A program made the position numbers and the translations under genes. A stretch of DNA of 64,000 nucleotides, taken from contig NZ_JBAFWZ010000011.1 of the NCBI RefSeq assembly GCF_036662795.1, forward strand, positions 1-64,000, written 5' to 3'. Below are positions 42,022-50,827 of this stretch, piece by piece. Position 1 is the stretch's first letter. Each line of letters starts with the position of its first letter. A model generated the notes under the pieces. The model saw only the letters and a list, made by a program, of their open reading frames with translations. It ran no database searches and was not told the origin of the DNA. Source of the DNA: Lysinibacillus_B sp036662795. Its GTDB lineage: Bacteria; Bacillota; Bacilli; Bacillales_A; Planococcaceae.

Positions 42022-42112
42022 TGATTTCTCATGCCCCATTCTATAAATTACGTTAAATTTACTTCTCATTATAATCGTAACTGAGCAATTAGAAAAGCTG
42101 TATAAAGGATAA

Positions 42113-43474
42113 TTATGGTCTATTTTGCAAATATGCCATAAAAATGTCACGCAGGAATGCAGGTAAATAATAGTGCTTCTTTGCATATTTAAAGCTCGGG
42201 AAAAAGTAACCGAACGTAAATAAATCTAATGTAGCAAGCGTATATGTTTTTTGCATATCAGCTCTTTTTCCATTGATAAGTAACTCCCGCTGCTTTGTAA
42301 ACTTAATGCCATATAGCAGTACTTTACCAAAAACAATGCCCCTAAACCCTAGACCCTTTAGTTGTAATTCTGGCCAATCCTCATTTTGTGCTTGCAGGTA
42401 CATTTCCTTTAGCTCTGCTCCTGTTAATTCAATCGTGCATAAATTAATTGGATGAGGTAGGATTTTATGCAGATCGTAGGCACTCGTATACCCTTGCTGT
42501 AAATTATCGAGGAAAATGCCCGCATTAAACATTACGCAATCAGCATTCGTATAAGCCCAAATTGATCTGGCAAATAGATCGGAGAGGGGTGAATAATGAA
42601 ACCATTCCTTGTAGTAGGTTTTCGTCATTCTAATGACCGGTGTATTTAATATCTCCCTGCCTTCCTTTGCTAGATGATACACAAAATCATCCTCACCCTG
42701 GACTGTAGCAAGCATCCCATTTTCGATTAATTCTTCTTTTAACGAAACAATACTTTTGTTGGTATGGTTGTACGTTATTGTTGTATGTCCCGTATACTGA
42801 CCGAATTTTCCGCCACCTGTTAGAAGGACACCATTTTCCCATTTCCCCTGGGGAAACTTATGATGCGTATGGGCGCCAAAAATAACATCAATATCTGGAC
42901 ATTCCTTTGCAAGCAGTTCATCATCTGTAATCCCTAAATGTGAAAGGCACACGATGATATCTACTTGCGCACGAAGCTTTTGAACAAGTAAGATGATCGC
43001 GGCACGAGGCTCCGTTACTTCCCAATTTAACGTTCTATAAAAAGCATCGAACTGAGCTGTTGCACCGATAACAGCGATTGTTGTACCGAGCTTAGTCTGT
43101 AATATTGTATAAGGCTTTAGCCAGGCGGGATTTTCCCCGTTTATTGCGTTAATATTCGCCACAACCACGTCAAAAGCTGCGTCCTCATATAAGGCACAAA
43201 GCTCCTCATAGGATAGCGTGATGCCCTCGTTATTTCCAATCGTTACGACATCATATCCAGCCTCGTTTAATAATCGAACATTCCCCTTCCCAAGTGTTGC
43301 CTCTGTATAAACATTGGAGCGGTCCATATGATCACCGACATCTAATAAAAAACTCGGCTCACCTCGACCTGCACATATTAAACGTTGCTCCTTTATATAT
43401 ACTTGCATACGTAACCAATATTCAAAATGGCTATGTAAATCATTTGTATGGAATAGATGAATCTTTTCGAGCAC
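42113..43474 (-). CDS. yunD: 5'-nucleotidase/metallophosphoesterase YunD
   Basis: 453 residues. A calcineurin-like N-terminal domain with HTNDLHSH (about 8-15), DVGDHMDRS, GNNEG, LSHLGITDD and GAHTHH supplies the two-metal site; a C-terminal 5'-nucleotidase domain (about 290-440) follows. No signal peptide is visible, so it is probably cytosolic, like B. subtilis YunD, unlike secreted relatives. The start is the GTG at 43474 with AAAGAGG eight bases before; a GTG at 43483 is too close to that site. It begins the yunD-yunE-yunF block in reverse order of transcription (yunF first). Confidence 0.86.
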   Translation of the reverse strand: MLEKIHLFHTNDLHSHFEYWLRMQVYIKEQRLICAGRGEPSFLLDVGDHMDRSNVYTEATLGKGNVRLLNEAGYDVVTIGNNEGITLSYEELCALYEDAAFDVVVANINAINGENPAWLKPYTILQTKLGTTIAVIGATAQFDAFYRTLNWEVTEPRAAIILLVQKLRAQVDIIVCLSHLGITDDELLAKECPDIDVIFGAHTHHKFPQGKWENGVLLTGGGKFGQYTGHTTITYNHTNKSIVSLKEELIENGMLATVQGEDDFVYHLAKEGREILNTPVIRMTKTYYKEWFHYSPLSDLFARSIWAYTNADCVMFNAGIFLDNLQQGYTSAYDLHKILPHPINLCTIELTGAELKEMYLQAQNEDWPELQLKGLGFRGIVFGKVLLYGIKFTKQRELLINGKRADMQKTYTLATLDLFTFGYFFPSFKYAKKHYYLPAFLRDIFMAYLQNRP

Positions 43475-43489
43475 CGCCCACACCTCTTT

Positions 43490-44311
43490 CTAAAATAATG
43501 CATCAAATATCGAACGAACACCTAAGAGTAGTAACACAATCCGAAGGGCAAATACAAGTGATTCGGACTTCAATTTTTTCCCCAGTGTGGCACCAAGCTT
43601 TGCACCAATATAAGCACCAGGAATGACAGGTATTGTATAAAGCCAAGGTACATTTCCTAAATATATGTGGCTCGCTGAGTTTACAATCGATGTTAAAAAC
43701 ACCAAAAACATCGACGTGGCAACTGCAACATGCGGTGGAAATAAAAATAAAATAATCATAGCAGGTACTATCATTGAACCCCCACCTATGCCAAATAAGC
43801 CCGACATTAATCCAACAAAGAATGTAAATAAAAGAGCAAACCAAATTGGATAGCCATACTGGTACCGTTCACCATTCCCATCGACAAAATTCATTTTTTT
43901 CCCATTTTCAACAAACCATTTCACCGGCTTTAACCTATCGCGGATAATTAAAATGATCGCTAGTATTATCAATAAAATGCCAAAATATAAATTAAAGGAA
44001 GGTAAATCTAACCCTTTATTAATCCAGGCACCAGTAATTGTTCCCGGTACACTTCCTGCAAAGAAAATAAAACCAGATTTAAAATCTACTGTTTTGGATT
44101 TCATATAGGAGAGGGTAGAAGCTAAACCTGTAAAAATCATCATGATGACCGATAAGCCGACTACTGTTTGCGGGGTAATATCTGGAATAAAGCCTAGGCT
44201 AATTCCAATAAATAATGTGGCAGGAATTAAAATGGCCCCTCCACCTAAGCCGACTAACGCGCCGATTATTCCTGCACAAAGGGCAATAATAAATAGCAGT
44301 AAAAATTCCAT
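43490..44311 (-). CDS. yunE: TauE/SafE-family membrane transporter YunE
   Basis: 273 residues, eight membrane helices in two repeated halves: GALVGLGGGAILIPATLFIG (about 17-36) and GLFGIGGGSMIVPAMIILF (about 169-187). The family exports or imports sulfur-containing organic or inorganic anions such as sulfite. Start and yunF stop overlap by one base (TAATG), so translation is coupled. Given the cys cluster only 1 kb away, a sulfur anion is plausible but unproven. Confidence 0.88.
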   Translation of the reverse strand: MEFLLLFIIALCAGIIGALVGLGGGAILIPATLFIGISLGFIPDITPQTVVGLSVIMMIFTGLASTLSYMKSKTVDFKSGFIFFAGSVPGTITGAWINKGLDLPSFNLYFGILLIILAIILIIRDRLKPVKWFVENGKKMNFVDGNGERYQYGYPIWFALLFTFFVGLMSGLFGIGGGSMIVPAMIILFLFPPHVAVATSMFLVFLTSIVNSASHIYLGNVPWLYTIPVIPGAYIGAKLGATLGKKLKSESLVFALRIVLLLLGVRSIFDALF

Positions 44312-45168
44312 TACAACTCTCCTTCAAACATATTCATTTGCTTTGGTGAAAGATCCTCAAACTGAAGCCCTAGTATTTCCTGCATTCGCTTTGCATTAGG
44401 CGCTGCATGATAATCCGAATTATTGTTAAACAGTACAAACACATCTTTTGCCTGCCCCTGTAGCTGTCGGACTTGCTCGGCTAGTGCTTGCAATTCCTCT
44501 TCATTATAATCATAAAGAAATCGTACCTTTCGCCAATTGTGCATATTCCCGATATTTCGCCATCCATGAATATTGCGCCCATGAATACGTACTAAAGCCT
44601 TATTCGCAGTTGAGATCGGTACAAGTGGTACGCATCCAACACCAGCTTGTGGTTCATCACAGACGGTATGAATTAGCTCATTTTCTCGTAAAAAGTGCAG
44701 CGTTTTTTCCTTCGTATCCCTAGCGTACCATGTTTGATTACGAAATTCGATGGCAATAGGGTAATCGATTAGCTGCCCTTTTATGTAACGAATATATTGG
44801 ACATTTTGGGCTGTACAATCAAACCACGGTGGAAATTGAACGAGCACCAGGGCTAATTTATTATATTTTTTAAAGGTATTTGCACACTCTTTGAAAGCAT
44901 TAAACATATCATTTCGTGTTTCATATGGTAGATCCTCCCGTAAATGCCCTGTCATCCCTTGGTATGCCTTTAAGACAAATTGAAAGCGTTCCGGTGTATC
45001 CCTACACCATTTGTCTATCGTTGCGGAGTTCGGAATCGCATAAAATGAAGTATCGACCTCTACAACTGGAAAATGACCGCTATAATCAAATAATTTATCC
45101 CGTGCACTTGTTACTTCAGAATACAATGCCGGATGATCGCCCCAGCCAGTTAAACCAATATAAATCAT
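44311..45168 (-). CDS. yunF: DUF72 TIM-barrel protein YunF
   Basis: 285 residues, the length of DUF72 proteins. Family blocks are TGWGDHPALY near the N-terminus, VVEVDTSFYAIPN (about 30-42), LVLVQFPPWFDC, IAIEFRNQTWY and LVRIHGRN, then FVLFNNNSDYHAAPNAKRM. It is a TIM-barrel of unknown activity. ATG at 45168 follows GGGAGATG. It is the first gene of the yunF-yunE-yunD unit, overlapping yunE by one base. Confidence 0.87.
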   Translation of the reverse strand: MIYIGLTGWGDHPALYSEVTSARDKLFDYSGHFPVVEVDTSFYAIPNSATIDKWCRDTPERFQFVLKAYQGMTGHLREDLPYETRNDMFNAFKECANTFKKYNKLALVLVQFPPWFDCTAQNVQYIRYIKGQLIDYPIAIEFRNQTWYARDTKEKTLHFLRENELIHTVCDEPQAGVGCVPLVPISTANKALVRIHGRNIHGWRNIGNMHNWRKVRFLYDYNEEELQALAEQVRQLQGQAKDVFVLFNNNSDYHAAPNAKRMQEILGLQFEDLSPKQMNMFEGEL

Positions 45169-45239
45169 TTTATCATCTCCCTTCTCTATCACTTATAGCA
45201 AATTTTTATTCATAAAGCATATCATTAGAAAAACAAAAA

Positions 45240-45272
45240 AGCTCGCCTACGTAAATTACGTAAGAACGAGCT
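45240..45272 (-). terminator. Terminator of cysI (cysJI/siroheme operon)
   Basis: AGCTCG..TTACGTAA and TTACGTA..CGAGCT pair on the minus strand, followed by TTTTTTG. Confidence 0.8.
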
Positions 45273-45289
45273 CTTTCTTCACTTATTTA

Positions 45290-47020
45290 TCATGTAACAG
45301 GTTGATTATGAAAGTCACGACCGTCTGTCACGGCCTGCACATAGTCTTTACGAATCACAAAGTCACCGAAATGTTCGCCTTCACCGCGCTCTTTTGCATA
45401 GTGTTCGAAAATCGGACGAAGTGTAGCTAGTATTTCGTCTTCGCCAATATTTTCACGATAAATCTTATTAAGACGTTCCCCTTTGAAATCGCCACCTAAA
45501 TACAAATTATATTTTCCTGGACCTTTTCCGATAAAGCCGATTTCCCCCATTGCTGCACGTGAACAGCCATTTGGACAGCCTGACATGCGGATGCCAATTT
45601 CCGTTTCAAGCAAGCCGATTTCAGATAAAATATCATCGATTTTTGTAATTAGAGATGGTAAATAACGCTCAGCTTCAGCCATTGCTAAGCCACATGTTGG
45701 TAACGAAACACACGCAATCGAATTACGTCGAAGTGCCGAATAATGTGCACCATCTGTAATATTGTATTTTTTTAATAACATATCAATCGTACGTTTCTTT
45801 TGTGGAGCTACATCTGCAATTAATAAATTTTGATTTGGTGTTAAACGGAACAAGCCTGTATGGACTTTTGCAATTTCACGAAGACCTGTTTTTAACTGAT
45901 AATCCTCAAAATCTCGAATGCGTCCATTTTGGATAAACAGCGTAAAATGCCAATTCCCGTCCGCCCCTTTAATCCAGCCAAATTCATCACCTGTGCGCTT
46001 AAAGGAATATGAACGAGTCTCTCCTAATTCCCATCCTAAACGTCGATTGAGCTCCTCCTTGAACCAATCAAGCCCACGTGCATCAATCGTATATTTAAAG
46101 CGTGCATTTTTACGGACCGCCCGATTTCCATAGTCTCGCTGTATTGTTAGGATTTTCTCAGCTGTTTCTAGTAATCGTTCTTTAGGAATATAGCCAACTA
46201 TACGACCAAGCTGCGGATAAGTGGAAGTATCACCATGTGTCATACCCATACCGCCACCAACAGCAACGTTAAAGCCTACTAGCTCCTCATTTTCTACAAT
46301 TGCAATAAAGCCAATATCCTGCGAAAAAACATCAACATCATTGCTTGGTGGGATCGCTATACCGATTTTGAATTTACGAGGCAAGTAAAGGGCTCCGTAA
46401 ATTGGCTCTACCTCTGCTTCTTGACCGTCATATACTTTTTCACCATCTAGCCAAAGCTCATGATAGGCGCGCGTTCTAGGTAACAGATGCTCACTTAGCT
46501 TTGCAGACCATTGATATACTTCATCATGTAGCGAAGACTGATTTGGGTTTACATTACACATTACATTCCGGTTCACGTCGCCACATGCTGCAATACAATC
46601 TAACAGCGCCTCATGAATTTCTTGCATATACTTTTTAACATTCCATTTTAAAATGCCGTGCACCTGAAATGCTTGACGAGTTGTTAACTTTAATGAACCA
46701 TTCCCATATTTATCGCCCATTTCATCCATAACAAGCCATTGCTGGGGTGTAGCTGTCCCGCCCGGTGTTCGAACACGTACCATAAATTGATACGCGGGCT
46801 CTAGCTTTTGCTTTTCACGTTCATTGCGCACATCGCGGTCATCCTGTAAATAGCTTCCGTGGAATTTCATTAAACGGTTATCATCTTCAGGAATCCCAGA
46901 GCTTAAAGGATATTTCATCGTTCCTTCAAGTGTTCCTCGTAAATAATTACTTTCATTTTTTATACGTTCCACGTCACTTGGCGTACCAGGCTGTGGCGGT
47001 AATACAATTTTTTCAGTCAT
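45290..47020 (-). CDS. cysI: Sulfite reductase hemoprotein (beta) subunit
   Basis: 576 residues, carrying siroheme and a [4Fe-4S] cluster; it reduces sulfite to sulfide with six electrons from CysJ. The cluster cysteines lie in SLPTCGLAMAE and MSGCPNGCSRA in the C-terminal third; the N-terminal VRTPGGTATPQQW block and RLTPNQNLLIADV are sulfite-reductase repeats. ATG at 47020 follows GGAGAGAAG. Last gene of the operon sumT-sirB-small gene-cysJ-cysI. Confidence 0.95.
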   Translation of the reverse strand: MTEKIVLPPQPGTPSDVERIKNESNYLRGTLEGTMKYPLSSGIPEDDNRLMKFHGSYLQDDRDVRNEREKQKLEPAYQFMVRVRTPGGTATPQQWLVMDEMGDKYGNGSLKLTTRQAFQVHGILKWNVKKYMQEIHEALLDCIAACGDVNRNVMCNVNPNQSSLHDEVYQWSAKLSEHLLPRTRAYHELWLDGEKVYDGQEAEVEPIYGALYLPRKFKIGIAIPPSNDVDVFSQDIGFIAIVENEELVGFNVAVGGGMGMTHGDTSTYPQLGRIVGYIPKERLLETAEKILTIQRDYGNRAVRKNARFKYTIDARGLDWFKEELNRRLGWELGETRSYSFKRTGDEFGWIKGADGNWHFTLFIQNGRIRDFEDYQLKTGLREIAKVHTGLFRLTPNQNLLIADVAPQKKRTIDMLLKKYNITDGAHYSALRRNSIACVSLPTCGLAMAEAERYLPSLITKIDDILSEIGLLETEIGIRMSGCPNGCSRAAMGEIGFIGKGPGKYNLYLGGDFKGERLNKIYRENIGEDEILATLRPIFEHYAKERGEGEHFGDFVIRKDYVQAVTDGRDFHNQPVT

Positions 47021-47065
47021 ACTTTCTTCTCTCCAATCCATCAAATTCAACTTGCCGATTTATCG

Positions 47066-48883
47066 TTAGTACACATCTCTTTGATAACGTTGTTGACTCT
47101 TTAATTCATTGATATATTTTGCTGCTTCATCTATTGTTTTTTCACTCTGTTCTTCAATAATCGTATGTAACATTTTATCGACATCGGCTGCCATCGTTTT
47201 TTCGTCACCACATACATAAATGATTGCACCTTGTTCAAGCCATTGGTAAACCTCTTTTGCATTTTCCTGTAAGCGATGCTGTACGTATACCTTGTGTTCA
47301 GTATCTCGTGAAAAAGCAACGGTTAAATTCGTAAGAGCCCCTTCTTTTAACCAACTCTGCCACTCTGTTTGGTAAAGGAAGTCTGTAACAAAATGCTGAT
47401 CACCAAAGAACAACCATGATTTACCCTCTACACCTGCTTCTGCTCGTTCCTCTATAAAGGAACGGTATGGCGCAATTCCAGTACCAGCACCAATCATAAT
47501 AATCGGTGTAGAATCGTCCTTTGGTAATTTGAAGTTTGGATTTCTATGCACATAAATCGGAAGCTTTTCGCCCTCTTCTAGACGCTCTGCAATCCCCCCA
47601 GAGCATACACCGAGACGTGTACGACCATCCCCTTCATAACTTACCTTTCCAATCGTTAAATGAACCTCATCCTCATTGGCCCGCTGACTACTTGAGATCG
47701 AATAAAGACGAACTGGAATTTTTCGTAGTAATTCTACAAAATCCTGTTCTGACCATGAAAACGGACCAAATTGCTCCACTACATCTAGTAAGTCGCGTCC
47801 ATACCCATAATCCTTCCAAGCATTAGCTTGTGCTAAAATATTTCCTAATTCTTCATTGCCGGTGAATGCCGCAATTTTTTGTAATAACGGCTTTGACAAC
47901 ACCGTAATTTCTAGCTTCTTTTGCAGCGCTTCCTTCAACGAAAGTTCTTCATCTTGTAGCTTCACCTTTATATTTTCATCAAAGCCAAGAGCTGAAATAA
48001 GGGAGACTACTAAGGTTGGATCATTTTCCGGCAGGATGCCAATGCTATCTCCAGGTTCATAGGTTAACCCAGAGCCTTCCAACGAGAGCTCAAGATGATG
48101 CGTTTTCTTATTTGAGCCACGACCGTTTAAATTAATATTCGCAAGCACCTCTGCTTGGAACGGATTTTTCTTGGAATACACTGTTTCCTCGTTTTGTCCG
48201 ATTGCCTTTACCTCTCCTCCAGTTGATGCTTGTGGCGTCAAGGCTGACAGCTCACGGGCCACCTCTTCCACCCAATTATGGGCAAGCTCCTCAAAATCTA
48301 GGTCACAGTCTACACGCGGAATAATACGCTGCGCACCGAGTTTCTCTAATCTTTCATCAAAATCAATACCTGTTTTACAGAAAAACTCATAAGAGCTATC
48401 TCCTAGGGCTAGTACCGAAAACTTCACATGATGGAGCTTCGGTGCCCGCTTGCTATAAAGAAACTCATGGAATCCAATGGCATTATCAGGCGGCTCCCCT
48501 TCTCCATGTGTACTTGCCACTACAAATAAATTAGTCAGTTTTTTCAGATTATTCGTTTTAAACGCTGACATGGATGAAACGGTTACCTCTACACCGTATT
48601 CACTTAAAGTCTTTCCTAGCTTCTCTGCTACACCTTGTGCATTGCCAGTTTGGGATCCATATAAAACAGTAGCAATTTGTCTTACGGCCTGAATCGGTTC
48701 CTCTACCACTGCTGCTTCGATAGGATTTTCAAGCGATGCTTGTGCTGTAGCCTGTGCTCCACTTAAGTAGCCTGTTAACCAAATTTTTTGATAGTCAGTT
48801 AAGCTTGGTAATAATTCATTTAATCCTTTTATTTGCTCTTCGTTAAACGGACTGCTCAATACATTTAAAGTCAATTTTTCCAC
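47066..48883 (-). CDS. cysJ: Sulfite reductase flavoprotein (alpha) subunit
   Basis: 605 residues. A flavodoxin-like FMN domain (LYGSQTGNAQGVAEKLG near 73-89) is followed by the FAD/NADPH-reductase half with RLYSISSSQ and GVCSGGIAERL (FAD) and PIIMIGAGTGIAPYRSF, then YVCGDEKTMA (NADPH). It passes electrons from NADPH to CysI. Spacing to cysI is 45 bases. Confidence 0.95.
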   Translation of the reverse strand: MEKLTLNVLSSPFNEEQIKGLNELLPSLTDYQKIWLTGYLSGAQATAQASLENPIEAAVVEEPIQAVRQIATVLYGSQTGNAQGVAEKLGKTLSEYGVEVTVSSMSAFKTNNLKKLTNLFVVASTHGEGEPPDNAIGFHEFLYSKRAPKLHHVKFSVLALGDSSYEFFCKTGIDFDERLEKLGAQRIIPRVDCDLDFEELAHNWVEEVARELSALTPQASTGGEVKAIGQNEETVYSKKNPFQAEVLANINLNGRGSNKKTHHLELSLEGSGLTYEPGDSIGILPENDPTLVVSLISALGFDENIKVKLQDEELSLKEALQKKLEITVLSKPLLQKIAAFTGNEELGNILAQANAWKDYGYGRDLLDVVEQFGPFSWSEQDFVELLRKIPVRLYSISSSQRANEDEVHLTIGKVSYEGDGRTRLGVCSGGIAERLEEGEKLPIYVHRNPNFKLPKDDSTPIIMIGAGTGIAPYRSFIEERAEAGVEGKSWLFFGDQHFVTDFLYQTEWQSWLKEGALTNLTVAFSRDTEHKVYVQHRLQENAKEVYQWLEQGAIIYVCGDEKTMAADVDKMLHTIIEEQSEKTIDEAAKYINELKSQQRYQRDVY

Positions 48884-48892
48884 CTCGCGAAT

Positions 48893-49039
48893 TTACTTCA
48901 ATCTAATTTTTTCATTTTTCTCGATTTGAACAACAAGCCCATCCTGTATAACAAGTGTAATTGTTCCAAACTTAATCGTTGCGAGCATCTCCTTAATGTT
49001 TTCTAGAGCTGCTTCAACATTTTCCTTTTGCTTTGTCAT
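48893..49039 (-). CDS. Small DUF2292 (YezD-like) protein
   Basis: 48 residues, too short for most gene finders: MTKQKENVEAALENIKEMLA, then TIKFGTITLVIQDGLVVQIE and a basic tail. The pattern of an N-terminal helix and a two-strand hairpin matches DUF2292, a family often embedded in sulfate-assimilation operons. AAGGGGGATCGAGT lies upstream of the ATG. It sits 15 bases after sirB and ten before cysJ. Function unknown. Confidence 0.8.
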   Translation of the reverse strand: MTKQKENVEAALENIKEMLATIKFGTITLVIQDGLVVQIEKNEKIRLK

Positions 49040-49054
49040 ACTCGATCCCCCTTA

Positions 49055-49783
49055 TTAAATCGCCTTTTGCACTCGCTCAATAAGAACCTGACGAACGTTT
49101 TGGTCATAGCCTAGACTCTCACATAAAATGATTCGGGCCTCATCAATTTCAAGTGCATTCACCTTTTTTCGAATCCCAATACTTAATAGACCTGAAAATA
49201 ATAAGTACGGAACGATAAATAGCTGCTTTACATCTTGGAGCTGTAAACCATTTAAAGTATCGTCAAACGATGGTCCTGAGCCATATAAAAAGCAAGTACG
49301 TACTGAACAAAACCCAAATTTCTCCTGCAGACGGTGACTAATAATGTTCATATCTCTTACGACTGCCAGATCACTGCTTCCCCGCCCCACTAATAGCACC
49401 TCTGCTTCAGGTAAAATTTCAAGAGACTGCTCGGTAATACGTTTATATACGGTATCGATTAATGCATCATGAATGCCAAATGGTTGACCTATTAGAAACT
49501 TTACATACGGATACAATTTTCGAGCCCTTTCAATTTCTACTGGAATGTCTTCCTTTGCGTGCTGAGCTGACAGTAGCAAAATAGGAGCAATCGTAATAGT
49601 TGTAGCACCTCGATTTACACAATTCTCTATTCCTTGCAGGATAGTTGGCTCTACTAATTCTAAAAAAGCTGTTTCTTGAATCCCCACTGCAACCTGCCTC
49701 TTTGTTTCCTCGATAAAACATAGAGCCTCTTCTACCCCTTTTTTCACTCTTGTTCCATGCCCAACATATAAAATTGCGTGCAT
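49055..49783 (-). CDS. sirB: Sirohydrochlorin ferrochelatase (SirB/CbiX type)
   Basis: 242 residues in two similar halves, each a chelatase fold; VGHGTR at 7-12 includes the metal-inserting His. A second half near 125-240 has LVGRGSSD. It inserts Fe2+ into sirohydrochlorin to make siroheme for CysI. It lies four bases after sumT, so the pair is co-translated. The dehydrogenase that makes sirohydrochlorin from precorrin-2 is not in the window. Confidence 0.9.
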   Translation of the reverse strand: MHAILYVGHGTRVKKGVEEALCFIEETKRQVAVGIQETAFLELVEPTILQGIENCVNRGATTITIAPILLLSAQHAKEDIPVEIERARKLYPYVKFLIGQPFGIHDALIDTVYKRITEQSLEILPEAEVLLVGRGSSDLAVVRDMNIISHRLQEKFGFCSVRTCFLYGSGPSFDDTLNGLQLQDVKQLFIVPYLLFSGLLSIGIRKKVNALEIDEARIILCESLGYDQNVRQVLIERVQKAI

Positions 49784-49787
49784 CCTC

Positions 49788-50576
49788 TCACCTACTTATC
49801 CTGATACTTTCTTCTACATACCGCTCTGTCTCGAGCTTTTGCTCAAACCATTGTATTTTTTCACGGATCGAAACTACCTCTCCAACAATAATCATGCTCG
49901 GATTGCTAATTTGACTTTCCTTAGCCCGTGACACAATCGTTTCTAAAGTTCCCGTCACCGTTTGCTGTTCTTCAAATGTCCCCATATGTACGAGCGCAAC
50001 AGGCGTTGAAGGATTTCGCCCATACTTTAATAGCTGTGAGCAAATATACGGTAAATTTCCTACTCCCATGTAAATCGCTAATGTATCGATTCCCTTCGCC
50101 AAGTTTTCCCATTTTATAGAATCATCCTTTCCTTCACGCATATGTCCTGTCACAATGGCAAAGCTCGAGCTGTAATCTCGATGTGTCACCGGAATTCCTG
50201 CATACGCCGGTGCTGCAATGCCTGAAGTAATTCCTGGTACAATTTCAAACGGGATTTTATGTTCGGCTAGTACCTCTGCTTCTTCAGCACCACGACCAAA
50301 AACAAATGGGTCTCCACCTTTTAAGCGTGTCACTACTTTCCCTTGACTGGCATATTGTACAAGCGAAAAATTAATATGTTCCTGAATCATTGCATGACGA
50401 TTCGGTAGCTTGCCACAATAGATCAGCTTCGCATTAGGCTTGGCATACTCTAATAATTCCTTATTTATTAATCGATCGTAAAAAATAACATCTGCTTCTT
50501 TAATGCAGCGAAGGCCCTTAACAGTTATTAACTCAACATCCCCAGGTCCCGCTCCAACAATATAAACCTTCCCCAT
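49788..50576 (-). CDS. sumT: Uroporphyrinogen-III C-methyltransferase
   Basis: 262-residue SAM-dependent methylase that converts uroporphyrinogen III to precorrin-2, the first step towards siroheme. SAM-binding loop GAGPGD (7-12), the KGGDPFVFGRGAEEAEVL block (about 87-104) and PGITSGIAAPAYAGIPVTHR (about 115-134) are diagnostic. It is the first gene of the cysJI operon, starting ATG after AAAAGGAGGG. A promoter and a 17-bp dyad lie upstream. Confidence 0.94.
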   Translation of the reverse strand: MGKVYIVGAGPGDVELITVKGLRCIKEADVIFYDRLINKELLEYAKPNAKLIYCGKLPNRHAMIQEHINFSLVQYASQGKVVTRLKGGDPFVFGRGAEEAEVLAEHKIPFEIVPGITSGIAAPAYAGIPVTHRDYSSSFAIVTGHMREGKDDSIKWENLAKGIDTLAIYMGVGNLPYICSQLLKYGRNPSTPVALVHMGTFEEQQTVTGTLETIVSRAKESQISNPSMIIVGEVVSIREKIQWFEQKLETERYVEESIRISR

Positions 50577-50599
50577 AAAATTACCCTCCTTTTAATGCG

Positions 50600-50616
50600 A
50601 ATTATTTCCAATAATT
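50600..50616. promoter_or_regulatory. Candidate operator in the sumT-cysJI leader
   Basis: AATTATTTCCAATAATT is a 7+3+7 dyad with perfect arms, just downstream of the inferred transcription start. It may be a repressor site of the sulfur regulon; CymR is a natural candidate, but a full match to its known pattern was not found. Confidence 0.45.
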
Positions 50617-50629
50617 AATATTAATGTAT

Positions 50630-50658
50630 ATATTAAAGTATTCTCATCCCAAATACAA
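50630..50658 (-). promoter_or_regulatory. Candidate sigma-A promoter of sumT-sirB-cysJ-cysI
   Basis: Minus strand: -35 TTGTAT (50653-50658), 17-base spacer, -10 TAATAT (50630-50635). Confidence 0.55.
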
Positions 50659-50776
50659 TAATACCTATAAAAAAACTCGGTTATTATTTTTTCATTCTCC
50701 ATCTTAAAGGCTTTATTGGTGATTTCAAAGGAAATAGCACCTTTACTCAATCATTCCTACATACCTCTGACTAATC

Positions 50777-50805
50777 TTGAGTATTCCTAGTAGCTATGTT
50801 AGAAT
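50777..50805 (+). promoter_or_regulatory. Candidate sigma-A promoter of cysQ
   Basis: TTGAGT (50777-50782), 17-base spacer, TAGAAT (50800-50805), 22 bases before the cysQ ATG. Confidence 0.55.
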
Positions 50806-50827
50806 TACAGCAACTAGGAGGGATACC

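Noticed and set aside
42022..42186. N-terminal extension of the HD-GYP protein
   Set aside because: It overlaps the end of yunD, has no ribosome site, and the extra residues do not fit the family.
50600..50658. CymR box upstream of sumT
   Set aside because: Only the distal half of the motif as I remember it fits; kept as an unnamed operator instead.
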